Positions 33,036-44,645 are shown, counted from the stretch's first letter. The stretch: DNA of 64,000 nucleotides from Valencia hispanica (GCA_963556495.2 OY747702.1:38788180-38852179); one strand, 5' to 3'. Made by a program: numbers and translations. The notes: generated from the sequence alone by a model not told the origin.

Positions 33036-35684
33036 AAAACTTCAAACTGGGTTAGTGAAAATGCCAGGGCTCAACAATGCAGATTATGATCTAACATAGC
33101 ATATTTTGTTTTGAAATCAGAACTAAATATGTCTACATTTTGTAGCAAGCATCTCAGATGCATCTCCCTAGTTAAACGTTAAAGCCGTAAAAAACATGCA
33201 TTGTAGTACATTAACTTGTGTTGGCAACGTGGGAGGTTTTGTAAGGCATCAAGATCAAAGTAATTTTGTCTTTGAAGCAGCCTGAAGTAAAACTTGAAGT
33301 GAAAATCAGAGGCTGAAGGAGGTTAAATGAATACATTGTCTTTTTTGGGGGGGGGGGGTCTCTTAAAAATGCACATGATTTGTGCTATTTTGATTTGAAC
33401 AAACAGAACTAAAAAAGAAAAGTAACAGGTGAGCTGAAGTCACAGTCTGCTGGTATGGAAACAAGGTGTGCTGTCGGCTTTTCTTTTCAAATAATAAAAA
33501 TAAAAAATGCCTCAGGCTCCACTTTTCCTGCAAACACACAAACCGAATCCCCACATGCCCTGCGTTTAAGAGATTTGAATACTTGTGAGAGGGGAAAAAC
33601 TAGATTGAAAGATTCTTCAAAACATCTGAAGATATAAAAAAAAGTTATGAAAAAAGCAGGACACTGAGTCAGAACATCTGATGCTTTTAGGTAAAACCTC
33701 TGAAGAAATATGACTACCATTGGCTCAAAAGTCATGAGAGATTTCAGTGGTCCAGATGAAATGTGTATAAAATGTCCTGCTTTTAGAAAAAGGACTCAAA
33801 CAGACCTAAAATCTGAAGAATCCTGTAGAGTAATAAGCAGGAAAAAGTGTAAAAACGACTGTAGGCAGATGAAGCTAGAAACAATATTCTAGCATTAACA
33901 ATAAATTCAGCATTTATACTGGCAGTAATGACAGAATATAAGAGGGTTCTGAAGAAAAAAAGTTGGAAAAGGATCCCTTATTCTTCACCAGATTTTAAGG
34001 TTTTCTTTTTAATGATCATGTAAAACATTACGATGTTTGGAAAAGATCTTTAAGAAAAAAATGCCTACAAATTAATGTGAAAACTGTATATGTGGAGATG
34101 AACAAGTTAGTAGGACAGCAGTATGAATGAAAATGATTATGAATATTTCACAGCCTCATTATCTAGAAATCACCACCTTCTTAATTGAACATTTGGTGGG
34201 AAAATCTAACAAAATAGAAACATGGTTCAGTGTTTTGTTTTTTCCAAAGCTTCGCAATAAGCAACAAACTGCAATTGTGACAGAAATGAAAGAATGACTG
34301 CAATAGCACCATCATAAACCTTCTAACTTGAATTTAACTTGAGTGAACATATTCAAAAGTTGGTCAAAATTTGGCTACAAATAATTAAGGTTTAAGAGCA
34401 GATAATACAGAACAAATTAAAGCTACTCTCCTTTGCATTTAAATAATTTAAACTACTTGTATTGCACCTGTCACTCTGATTCTGGGTCATTTCTTTATAC
34501 CAGCAAGCAAAATCTTTTTGAGGAAGCCAGAATAAGCAGGAAGCACAAGGTCAAAACCATTGCAAGATATGAAAGTTAAAGATAAAGCATTACAAGGTCA
34601 AAGCTAAAACAAAAAGAGTGGGGAACATAACCTGATCAACCATGAGATCATTGGAAAAACGGCTTATGTATTACTGATCCCACATCATGCTAACTGTGGT
34701 CCAAAGGTTTGGATTCACTCAGGTGAATCCTGCAGAGTCAGTTGCACAAAACACCTTTATGACTTTTTTTTTTAAAGTTGTATATGAGTAGTTGCATGCA
34801 TATGTAGAGGAACTTTTACTACTTCTCACAAACAAAAATGCACGGATGTTATAAGATGCTGCCTTTTTGCTCCTGTTAAAAGATGAACAGCTGCATTTTT
34901 CTATGACCTGCAAATGAAGGAATCCAAAACATAGGCCTAAGAGAAGAGGAAAATTTTAATATTTTGAGTAAGTTCCCATGAAGCGATAAAAGAGATTAAC
35001 CAAACTTGATCCCAGTGTTTGTCTGTGTAAGTTCATATTTGTTCAGTGACTCATCGCAGGTTAATGGAGTTGAACCATGTGTTAGTGATGGACAGACAAC
35101 GAAAAGTTTGATAACTTGTGGTGGTATGAAGCCTGAAAGCAGAGACGGTCTGCTGAACATTTGTGTACCTGATGAAGCTGCAGTGAAAGTAGAGATCATC
35201 AGAAAATTGTTGAGGTATGAAAAAGACAATTTGCTGTTTCAATTGATCTGCACACAGGAGACTATGAATGTAAGTGTTTGTGTGCACGTAACATGATTCC
35301 CCTCAAGTCTATTGGGTGACAGATCAACTTTCGTGCAATGCGTTTGCAGACGCTCGGGTTCCTGTGCAGAAGGGAGGTGGAGCAGGAAAGGGATTGTTGC
35401 TTGAAGCTGACCTCGGGTTTAGATTTCAGGACACAGAAAACCTGTTTCATGTTTTTTTGCATTCTCTCATCTTTTCACATTCTACTTTGATATTTTGAAT
35501 TGAACCTTACCTTTTTTCAGAGGTCTGAGAGCCAGCATTTAAATTGATATAAAAACAGTTGACAATATTTTACATCGAGAACAGTCACTAATCTGCTGTG
35601 TATGAACTGTGGTCAGGCTCTTACACACATTGATTCTGATCATTAATTTTTCTTTCTGAAAATGTTTCATGTTGGTATTCCTAA
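33036..35684. other. Non-coding spacer
   Basis: A+T-rich, with a poly-G run at 33347-33358. No gene or named repeat recognised in 2.6 kb. Confidence 0.4.
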
Positions 35685-36390
35685 AACATAGCGCCTTGAA
35701 AAGTGATCAAATCCTTCAAGTTTTTCCACTTTTTGTTACATTACAACCAAAAACATTTCAGCATTGTCTTTACTGTGCATGGTCCATTTTTACCACAATA
35801 TCCTTTGATCTAAACCATTCCATTTTATCCCCGGCTGTATGTTTAGGGTTTATTGTCCTGCTGTAATATTAATCTATACCCCAACTTCAGGTCTTTTGCA
35901 GGCTTTAATAGTTTTTCTCTCAGGATTATCCTGTATTCATTTCCATTCATATTCTGAGCAGTTTCTCTGTCGCTGCTGACAAGCTCCCCCACAGCACCTG
36001 CTTCACACTAGAGATGTATTCAGGGTGATATTTACTGCTTCCACTATGACTGGAACATCTTACTCCTCATGTTTGCTGTGTTTCTTAAACACACATGTGA
36101 AAAAATGCAAATAATTATTCTTTTGATTTTATTTCAATGAAGGCTTCCTTCCTCAACAGTTTAATATTGAGAAAAGGATGTTTATTCACTGGGTTTAACT
36201 TAAGGGCGTCGGAGTAAATGGGCGCTGACACAAATGCGTGGCACACTTTTCATATTTTTCTGAGTAAGAAAAATGGAAAACCATGGGTCATTTTCATCAC
36301 ACTTCATCACACACTTATGGACTTCTTTGTCGCATAAAATCCCAGCGGAATAAATTACCGTTTTAAAACTGCAAGGACACTACAACAGTG
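35685..36390 (-). mobile_element. Tc1-like transposon, internally deleted
   Basis: The left end reads GCGCCTTGAAAAGTGATC, a decayed form of the GTGCCTTGCAAAAGTATTC end of this family. Next come TTCCACTTTTTGTTACATTACAACC, TGATCTAAACCATTCCATTTTA, GTCCTGCTGTAATATTAATC and CCCCACAGCACCTGCTTCACACT (the antisense of the KHGGGS region). The right part has GGGCGCTGACACAAATGCGTGGCACACTTTTCA and TCGCATAAAATCCCAGC. Both flanks survive and most of the transposase N-terminal half is gone. The right end is blurred near 36390. Confidence 0.6.
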
Positions 36391-37766
36391 CAGGCGTCGT
36401 TGCATCTGGATAAACCCAAAGACAGCCTCTCTGGTGACCATAAATAAAATGTTGAGGTTAAAAAGACGGTTTTCTTTCTGGATTTATGCTAACATCTGGC
36501 CAAAAGTATGACGCAGAACACATGTTTGTCTGCATACAGAGCTTGGATGTAACGTCTGCCGACCTTTGAGACAAGCATGGAAGCACATCTTCATGTTGGG
36601 TGTGATCGTTTGCGAAGTGTAGAACAGACCTGGTGTGTTAATGTTAGGTGCTGCTGTGCTCATTAGAAGCAGCTGTTTGGATCAGCTGACTCCCTCACTA
36701 CAGTGGGAGAATTTGCTGACAGCTGCAGAGACACTGAGAACAAGAACAGGGTCAGAAGCATCCAACGCTCCCACAAAGATAAAGGAGTCACATTTGCTTC
36801 TGTTTCTCTAGTTCATTTCCCGTCTCAGTGTACACCTGCCTTGTATCTGTCCTTCTCTTCTTTCATTTGCCCTTCTTCCCTCCTGCCTTTGGTTGTGTTA
36901 ATCTGTGTTTGTGCTCTATCTTTCCTTCCGTTCCTCCTGCATCCTTGAGTATCATAGAGTACGGAAAGGTTAGAGGGTGAAACAGGATGATGTTCTTTCA
37001 GGATGGAAGAGACAGACATGGAGACATGTGAACCAAAGAAATAGACTCTAAAGAAATGAAATCTGTCCCTGGGAAAAAAAAAACCAAGCACACAAAAAAT
37101 ATGCCATTTTAGCATTTTATTTTTCTCTGACAGCTGAAACGTTAGCCTGACAGGATGGCAAACTGCAACTCAGCAGATCAGGAAGCAGTGAGTTCTTGCT
37201 GCATGTTAAAACGCAGTCACATTCCCAGGAAAAAAAAAAAAAAATTTAATCTGCTCCCAGGCTTTTCTAACTCCACAACGCTGTGCATGTAAGTATAATT
37301 GAATTTAGTCTTTGTAAAAGAGAGCTTTGACATTACTGTGATAGCAGAAGTATATGATGCTTGGCTTAAAGTGAAAACTGTTGTAAAATGCAGCAGCATC
37401 ATACGTAACCAGGGCAGTCTGCATCCCCTGAGAATGCTGCGATGTTTTATGTTTAATTAGGCTGAGAATGTCATAAGTGAGGAACATCTGACCATTTTGA
37501 TGTATTGACTGATGGCCTAATGGAGAAAGAAGAGAGCAGTTGAGCTTTTCATTGACTCAACTTTTGATACTGATTGAGCTGGTGTATAGATTCAGAGTAA
37601 CATGAGTGATGCACAAAAGATTTGTACTGTCAATATATGATAACCTGGTTTTCTGCTGTGAACGCTCTCTGCAATCGCGATGTTACACAATCAAAATGTA
37701 GTTGTTGATGTATTTAGAGAAACATACCTTTTGATAACATGTGTTCATTTCTTTATTAATTTGAAC
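36391..37766. other. Non-coding spacer with pyrimidine-rich tracts
   Basis: Pyrimidine-rich block at about 36840-36950, poly-A at 37074-37083 and 37231-37244. No gene supported. Confidence 0.4.
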
Positions 37767-37770
37767 TTAA

Positions 37771-37839
37771 AGGGATATTCCACCCCTAAATTGAAATTTA
37801 GTCTGTCAACAGACTAAATTTCACGGGTGGAATATCCCA
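37771..37839. mobile_element. 69-bp palindromic TTAA-bounded miniature element
   Basis: Outer arms GGGATATTCCACCC (37772-37785) and its exact complement (37825-37838) enclose a second perfect 12-bp stem, GAAATTTAGTCT with AGACTAAATTTC, and a 6-base loop. TTAA lies directly outside on both sides (37767-37770 and 37840-37843), the target used by piggyBac- and Kolobok-type transposons. The class is inferred from TTAA only. Confidence 0.65.
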
Positions 37840-38034
37840 TTAACTAAGAAAACTTACATTTTATTGCTGAAGAGTCAACTCTGATAGACTATGTTGTGCA
37901 TTCCTTCCATGCTTGGAAAATAGTTGGAAATAGAAAGCCGCATATTCAGTAAAAAAACCTTTGGGTACTTTTTTCTGTGTCTTTTTCAAATGTTCTTCTT
38001 AAAAAATCTGCATCAGAGGTTAAAGGAGGTCATG

Positions 38035-38115
38035 CAGCGAGTCCTATGAATTAATATGTTGGTAGATGACATTGTGATATGCAGTGAGAGAAGGAAGTCT
38101 GTAAAAGAGGGGTTA
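38035..38115 (+). mobile_element. LINE RT core fragment (second RTE-like family)
   Basis: ATGTTGGTAGATGACATTGTGATATGCAGTGAGAG reads in pieces as VDDIVICSER, a YADDIVICSE-type RT catalytic motif of a fish LINE in which Ala reads Val here. Nothing else of that element is recognised around it. Confidence 0.5.
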
Positions 38116-38745
38116 GATCTTATTTACTTTATTTATTTCTTTATTTTCAATTATTTATCTATTTATTAGTATTACTAATGTTAATATCACCATTATTATT
38201 AATTATGTGTTACTGAAGTGTTTTTACGAATTGTTTTATACAGACTAACTCTAGTGTTTCCTTCATGGGGATCCTTCACAGTGGGAATCCTGCCAGTTTA
38301 GTCATGGAGGTCGCTGCCATTGGGATCGCTTTTGTCGTGGTGGGCGGGGCTCTGTACTGCACCCTTATGGGTGTGTTGTGGATACCTGCCTGCCCTGATA
38401 CTGGTGGTCCCTATGTTGACTCTTCTGTGGCTGTGGGGTGGCTTCCAGTGTGGATGGATCTCCCAAGTATTGTTTTCTCACAGTGGTATCATTCCAGATG
38501 TTTATTTATTTTGTATGATCACTTAAAGGGATAGTAACGGATCGAGCAGTGTTTTTGCAGAAAAGGGTCCGGGCACGGGGTGTGTATGTGTCTTGTGTGT
38601 GCTGAGAGTTTAACTGGTTGTGTACTATTGATTTTGCTTTAAATGTGTTTTCTTAGTTTATTTTTCTGTTTTTAAAATGTAAAGCAGTTTGTGCTGATTT
38701 TATCATAAAAAGTGCTCTGCAAATAAAATTTGATTGATTGAGAAA
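38116..38745 (+). mobile_element. L2-type LINE 3' UTR and tail
   Basis: Parallels the L2 copy at 59400-59990: T/A-rich TTATTTAT sequence, then AGTGTTTCCTTCATGGGGATCC, a G+C-richer block, and the tail TAAAGCAGTTTGTGCTG with ATAAAAAGTGCTCTGCAAATAAAATTTGATTGATTGA. The 89-codon open frame within it (38265-38534) lies in this UTR and is not a gene. Confidence 0.6.
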
Positions 38746-38982
38746 CACGGGTGGGATATTAAAGCTGCAATGAGTACAGGTCCTGAATGTGGATGAATTT
38801 AGGTGCTTGGACTCAACCATCCAAAGCCAAAATGGGTAACTTCTAAAACAAGCTGAAAAAAGATGATGGATAGGGAGATTTGGGCATTAATAAAAGTCTA
38901 ACTTTCTTTAAAAAATATTTAAGGTAAAAAGCCTTTGTAGGTCAGGAGATAGTTTTAGAAGCTGATTTTAAATCATTTAGAC

Positions 38983-39205
38983 CAGGGGTGCCCAAAGTTG
39001 GTCCTCAAGGGCCGGTCTCCTGCATGTTTTAGATCTTTCCCTGGTTCAGCACACCTGAATCAAATGATGGCTCATTAGCAGGTCTCTGCAGAACATTGAG
39101 ATGCTGAGGAGGTAGTTGGACCATTTGAATCAGCTGTGTTGGCGCAGAGATGCATCTAAAACTGGTGGGCGACTGGCCCATGAGGCCCGGAGTTGGACAC
39201 CCATG
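38983..39205. mobile_element. hAT-type foldback MITE
   Basis: The 223-bp element begins CAGGGGTGCCCAA and ends in the near-complement TTGGACACCCATG. The halves are partly self-complementary around TTTTAGATCTTTCCCTGG, CACCTGAATCAAATGATGG and the mirrored TTGAATCAGCTGTGTTGG. Flanks ATTTAGAC (38975-38982) and ATTTAAAC (39206-39213) match at 7 of 8 bases, the hAT duplication length. It belongs to a very common fish MITE pattern. Confidence 0.8.
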
Positions 39206-39213
39206 ATTTAAAC

Positions 39214-40309
39214 ATTAAACAAGAGTCTGACAACAATATCTGCTGGTTGTGTCAATTCAAGCGTCATCCTCCTTGAGGGAGGTAAATGTTGCTTTTGTAC
39301 AGATTTAGTCAAAGCAGTCTGTAAATTAAATTGAGCTTTGTTAGGTGTGCATCTGATCAAGATTAAACATGAACACTGTCATTGAAATGGTAATAAAACA
39401 CAGGGTTTGGTCCAGTATTGATCCCTGAGGGATAACTTTATAAATCATTAAGGGATTTGATTTGAATTCATTAACAACAGTTAGAATTATTTACAAAGAA
39501 ACATTAAAGCCTTCAAAATCTATTAGAAGTGTCTGCTTCATCACATGAACAATGTCTTTGATAATCAGTTGTTACTGTGTGATGAGCGGGAGTGACTCCT
39601 TACACTGAAGGACATTGTTACCCTCCAGTTGACCCATGATTATAGCATTTAGTTTAGACAGCTTGAACAAAGGTACAGAAGCAAGCGGTGAGAAGATGAG
39701 GGGAGGGTTTGGAGTTTAACCCTGACAGCTCTGAAGCTAGTTCAGCTGCTGAGCTCCAGCCTTCACACGGGCACAAACAATAAAGTGAGCTCAGACACAA
39801 CAATCAGTTCAGTCCGACCCGACTGTTCAGCTGTTTCAGCCTCCAACTGGCTTTTATGGGTTTCATAAACCTTAACAGCTTGCCAGAGAACACCCTAATC
39901 ACCCAAAAATCTTTTAGGTGAGGTAAAGTGAAGCCATTCCTTCTGCAGCTGTAATCCACACCTGCAGCTGACGAGGATCAGTCTATTTGGACTGTCTGCG
40001 CTGGGATTGTCTGGATGTTTTTCCTGAGCTAAACTGTTCATCTTGCCGTTAACTCTTTGGAAGACCAACTTTTGCTGATGATTTCCCAGAGTTATGAAAT
40101 CATCTCCTGTAAAGTCTCATTTGGTCAGGATTACCGTTTCCTGGTGATTTAAATCACTGTCCCACATAAAGGTTTTATATTAATACAGTTGCAGAAAATG
40201 GCTGTAAAATCAGGGTAGAAATTATCCGGATGGAATCATCTTTCCAAGATCTCCTTCCCAAGAATCTGCATGTTTTTTTTTTTTACAGGTTTCTATTAAG
40301 TTGTTTCTA
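39214..40309. other. Spacer with a possible L2 scrap
   Basis: AGGGTTTGGTCCAGTATTGATCCCTGAGGG (39402-39431) resembles the antisense of the L2 RT segment just upstream of YADD, but too little remains for a firm call. No gene supported. Confidence 0.3.
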
Positions 40310-40920
40310 TTCTCTCTTTTATCCTCTTCCCTTATTGAGTGTAGAAAACGTGTTACTTGTTTAGAATGGCTGAAAGAGAAAACCATCTTGTCTCTAAAAA
40401 GAACGTGGCTGAATGATTTAGCTTGTAGAGTTGCATTTGAGTGGAGCAAAAGATGTCTGAAACAATGTGCTTTAGATAGATGAGACCAAAGTAGTGATGA
40501 TTGGTTTTCTCCAGACATGTTGTTTGGATTAAGGTCAAACAGCATATCAACACAAACACCTTAAAGCACATGTCTACAGTTGAAGCTTGGACCAAAGGGG
40601 GTCTCCCCAGCTTTCTCCAAGCAAGGAATGCAACAACAGATGGCTTCAAGTGAAAAGAATCAATGGCCCAGTCAAGCAGTAGGCTCAACCTGACTGGATT
40701 ACTGTGGTGTCACCCTAAGGTGTGCAAAAATAAATGTCTGCAAATCTCAATTAAATTTAGTAATGCTGTAAAGAAGAGTGGATAAAAATTCCTCCACAAA
40801 GAAGTGAGAGACTGAGTCACAGAAATAGTGAGTTATTGCTGCTAAAGGTGCTTCTACAAACTGTTGGATCATGGGGTGGACTTAATTTCACCCCAGGACT
40901 TTACTCAGGATTAGAAATCA
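40310..40920 (+). mobile_element. Tc1-like transposase, decayed
   Basis: The order CTTGTCTCTAAAAAGAACGTGGCTG, CAATGTGCTTTAGATAGATGAGACC, CAGCATATCAACACAAACACC, AATGGCCCAGTCAAGCAG, AATTCCTCCACAAAGAAGTGAGAG, TTGCTGCTAAAGGTGCTTCTACAA follows a fish Tc1-like transposase to its C-terminus. The first catalytic Asp (in DETK) remains, but the preceding Trp codon is TAG. The central part with the second Asp is heavily damaged. Confidence 0.7.
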
Positions 40921-42170
40921 TTTCCATAGTGAAAGGCATACATTTTAAATGAATTAAGTAAACTTGCAATCCCTAAAACATTAAATCACTTACTACTTAC
41001 TCGGCACAGAAAAACCAGATATAAGTTAATCAGGTAAGTTTTTGTTTTCTTTTTTTTACAACAGGATAGGTTTCAAATGTATTTTTCAAAAGAAGAAAGA
41101 AGCTGTTCTTTAACCTTGATGTGACTCACTGCTTTGCTGTAATGTGACTCTGAATCTCTTCTAAAACACACTGTTGGCAATTTGCTGAACATTTAAGAGA
41201 AGCTGTAGCTTCTATTGATGAGGCCGGCGTTAATCTATTCCTATCATGTTGGCTGCCGGCAGGAACTCTCTCCCCTCCTCAACCACTCCCCCTCTCTCTG
41301 TGTCTCTCAGTGTCTGTGGTGTTTAAAGTCTGAGGTAAGAGGAGCTGAGGAGGAAGCATCTCCTCATGCACCTCCTGTAAGACGAGACGCAACCTTCCCT
41401 CTCTGCGCTTCGTTAGAGTCTGACTGGTGGCTGTCTGTTAACCAAGGCTGACCTGCAGTGACGAAGAGGTTTCAGCTTGCAGACTGTTCCCACAAACCTA
41501 TACACTGCGCTACTCCACCCTGTGTCAATATTGGTGTATTTACACATTATGACCTTTGATCTGGGCCCACCTGCCAAGACAAAGGTCATAAGAGAAGAAG
41601 GAAAAACAGCCAGATTGTATGTCTTTTTATGTGTGTTGGATTTAATTCCCTGCATGTAGAGAGATGTTTGAATGTTAAAGTGACGGCGATGAAGGTGTCA
41701 TTCACAGCTCAGTGACTGTGTTTGAAATTCCGCTCGTCTTATATCTGACTCCATCCAAAAAATCCTCAGCAAGGAGGAGACTGACAGAGACACACGAAGG
41801 AGCAGAAAGTGTGACTTTCAGAGCGTTTAAACAGGCTGTGCTGCTGCTTCTGCAGTTCCACTCACTCTGCGTCACTTCGGGATCCAGATTCACCGGAATC
41901 AATGCAGCGTAGTCGGATATGTTGTCTCCTTTTATTTCCCACATTCCTCCAGCTGGCAGAGCAACTTCATGAACAGGCAGTGCATCAGGACCGCATGCCT
42001 GAAGCAGATGTTGTAGCCTCTGCAGCATGCCCAATCAGATTTAACCTCTCGTGCCCTCTGTCTTTTTTTTTTTTTCATGCTCACACCAAATACTACAGGC
42101 ATCAAGGCTGTTTCTCTGGGCCTAAAACGGAAGTATCCCAGGGGCAGACTTCAAAGTCTACACGATTTTT
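40921..42170. other. Spacer with a possible splice-flanked microexon
   Basis: A CT-rich acceptor, 24 bases and a GTAAGA donor occur at 41285-41340 (see findings). Otherwise no gene or repeat recognised. Poly-T at 42063-42075. Confidence 0.4.
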
Positions 42171-42184
42171 AGCAAGACAGATCA

Positions 42185-42308
42185 TCCATCCATCCATTAT
42201 CTGTACCCGTCCATCCAATGCAGGGTTGCGGGGGGGCTGGTGCCCATCTCCAGCGGTCACGGGATGAGAGGCAGGGCACACCCTGGACAGATTGCCAGTC
42301 CATCACAG
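42185..42308 (+). mobile_element. 124-bp SINE-like retroposon with 14-bp target duplication
   Basis: Starts TCCATCCATCCATTATCTGTACCC and includes GCAGGGTTGCGGGGGGGCTGG, CACACCCTGGACAGATTGCC and AGTCCATCACAG, a repeat that I know as very common in fish. It is bracketed by exact copies of AGCAAGACAGATCA (42171-42184 and 42309-42322). A 14-bp duplication fits LINE-style insertion. No tRNA-like promoter boxes are obvious in this copy. Confidence 0.8.
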
Positions 42309-42385
42309 AGCAAGACAGATCAATCCATTTTAAATATTAATTTCCTTATATTGATTCACAGCTATTTTCAAATGCTAAGATCTTA

Positions 42386-44290
42386 CAGTGCTTTTCAAAA
42401 GTATTCACAATTGTTTAACATATTGAAACCACAGACTTTAATGTATTATTTAAATATTTTATTATAGACTAACACACAAGTCAAACATATTTATGACATG
42501 GAAGTAGAGTAATAAACCTCCTTTACTTTATCTCTAAAGAAAATACAAGCAATTCTTTATAACATGTTTAGGAAGTTTTTCTTATCAAATGAAGTCAAAA
42601 CTGAACCTTCTTGTCTTCATGCAAAACACCTTACAATATGTACTAAAAAGCTATTATTACATATCACACTTAACACACCATCCTCAAGTTGACCCATGTT
42701 GGTTGCAGCATTGTGCTACGGGGATGCTTTTCTTCAACAGTGTTGTGACACAGATGGGTAGGTTTTGGCTCTGAATAATTATGAATAATTGCTTAGGGCA
42801 ATTATAAAAAGGATTAATTTTATGTCAAAATTACAACATTTGGGGCACCATCCTGGGATTCAGGAATATTAATATTTAGCCAAATGTTTCAGTCTCAGTT
42901 AATGTTTATGATTACCTTCCTGATAAGGCTGAGATAATTAAACAATAGATGAAGGAATAAGTTCTTGGTGTCCTTTGAACAGCAAGTTACTACACATGTA
43001 TGTGGAATAATAACAAACAACTTTCTAAAAAAACAAGGGTTTATTACAAAAGGAATTCAACTTTCAGTCAAAATGCCTTAATCAACAAACTCACTAAGCT
43101 AATAACACAACTAAACCACTAAGTAAAAGAAGAATGAATAGGAAAACTAACTACCAAAGGTAAAACGGTGAAATGGAAAAATATAAAAAGAAGTAGAAAC
43201 AATAACCAATAAATTGATTGTGATGTCACAGTTCAGAATGAATATCTATGCTTAAAGACCAAGGTTTGTATTGAAGAGTTTTGGGCGAGAAGCTAAGTTA
43301 GTTTTAAATAACAGTTTACAAAAGCAGGCCGGACTAATCAGAAACAAACATGCAGAGCTCATAGCCACTCTGTTTAGCTTAGCACCAAAGAAGAAGGGAA
43401 AACCTCAGGTCGGACGGAGTAACTCATGTTGCATATTTTAAAACGACTCTATCACTTAGAAACCTTTGAAAATACTATTCATACCCAAACAATTGAAGAA
43501 AAAAAATCCTAAAATTGCAGCAAAAACACAGTGAAATAGACAATCAAAATAAACCTGAGTTTGTTTATCTTAAACTAATTTATCTCTCCCCAGACACAAC
43601 CTTACTCGAACGATTCTTAAATCTCCATTGAAGGGTGACTCTGTTGTCTGAAAAAATCGACGATAAAGCAGAGAAACCCGCACTTAGCTGGTTAGTTAGC
43701 AATAGCTGCATGGCTGCCTGTCCTTTGTGGTTACCCATGGACAAATAGAACGGAGCAGAGCTTTGTGCTTATATAGTGGTGATGATGTTGCATGGAGTCC
43801 TCCTTTTCCGGTTGAATCTGAAATGCTTTGTGGGATTAGTTCTTATGGCTGGAGGTCTGTGTTTTGGTCCAGTAATAACTGCTGCATTCCAACAGTGACA
43901 GGGAAGCAGGTTAGATTGATGGAGCTAAATACTAGGGAAGTCTGGGAGAAAATTTGTTTGACATCAAAACATTTGAGACAGGGTAAAAGTCTACCTTACA
44001 TCAGGACAACAACCCTAACATACAGCCAAAACTGCAATAGAACAATTTAGATCAAAGCATATCATGTGTTAGAGTGGACTAGTCAAAGTCCAGAACAAAA
44101 TCTAGTTAAGAATTTGTGGGGAGACTTAACAACCGATGTTTAAAATCTCTTGGTCCAATCCACCTTAGCTTAAGCTATTGGCAAAGAACAACGGGCCATC
44201 TATAGAACTGATGGAGACATACCCCAAAAACCTCCTGCTGAGATAGCAGCAAAAGGTGATTCTACAAGGCACTAACTTGGGTGGCTGACA
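42386..44290 (+). mobile_element. Tc1-like transposon split by a later insertion
   Basis: The left end TACAGTGCTTTTCAAAAGTATTCAC is the family terminal repeat. The transposase stretch before TTGCAGCATTGTGCTACGGGG (42709-42729) is mostly deleted. The frame resumes after the insertion at 43892 with GTGACAGGGAAGCAGGTTAG, CATCAGGACAACAACCCTAAC (second catalytic Asp), TAGATCAAAGCATATCATGTG, and GCAGCAAAAGGTGATTCTACAA at the C-terminus near 44270. The right terminal repeat is not recognised. It is non-functional. Confidence 0.75.
42741..43891 (-). mobile_element. Unidentified 1.15-kb insertion, possible solo LTR
   Basis: Sequence foreign to the surrounding Tc1 copy. With the 4-bp flanks ACAG (42737-42740 and 43892-43895) its ends read TG...CA, as for an LTR. 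An alternative reading is the 8-bp repeat CAACAGTG (42735-42742 and 43890-43897), as for a hAT element. On the minus strand a TATATAAG box lies at 43775-43768, about 116 bases from that end, and an AATAAA word lies near 43040. No long reading frame. I do not recognise the family. Confidence 0.5.
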
Positions 44291-44329
44291 AATCTTGTTC
44301 TTGGTGTTAGGTTCTCCTGTTTTGGAGGG

Positions 44330-44645
44330 TGTCTCATCATTGGTTTTTGTAGATGATGTGATTCCATTTTCATCTTCAACACACAATCTTGAAGAATTCT
44401 TAAGCAGTTTTCTATTTGTGAAGTAGCCAAGATGAGGGTAAGCCTCTTTTTTTAGGTTATGGTCCATAGCAGGAATAATGTTCCCTCTAAGTTGGGGATT
44501 CGTCTCTGCCTCAAGCGAAGGATTACAAGTATCTTGTTGCAGAAGTTTAGAATGTATTGCTTCATTTACTTTCCAGTCCTCACCTATGGTCATGAGATAT
44601 GGATCATAACGGAAATGACCCAAGTGGCTGTAACTGGTAACTGAA
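44330..44645 (+). mobile_element. LINE RT fragment (GGATGG-tail family)
   Basis: GGTTTTTGTAGATGATGTGATTCC (44340-44363) corresponds to an FVDDV catalytic motif. GTTGGGGATTCGTCTC, TACAAGTATCTTG, and CCAGTCCTCACCTATGGTCATGAG (44575-44598) follow in LINE order, with a large gap after the catalytic motif. It adjoins the end of the Tc1 copy. Confidence 0.6.

Noticed and set aside
38265..38534. 89-codon plus-strand frame with hydrophobic segments, like a small membrane protein
   Set aside because: It lies within a region that parallels an L2 LINE 3' UTR (59576-59800), has no conserved motif, and a second overlapping frame is equally open.
44165..44623. 152-codon minus-strand frame
   Set aside because: It is antisense to a Tc1 C-terminus and a LINE RT fragment, so it is a shadow of element sequence.
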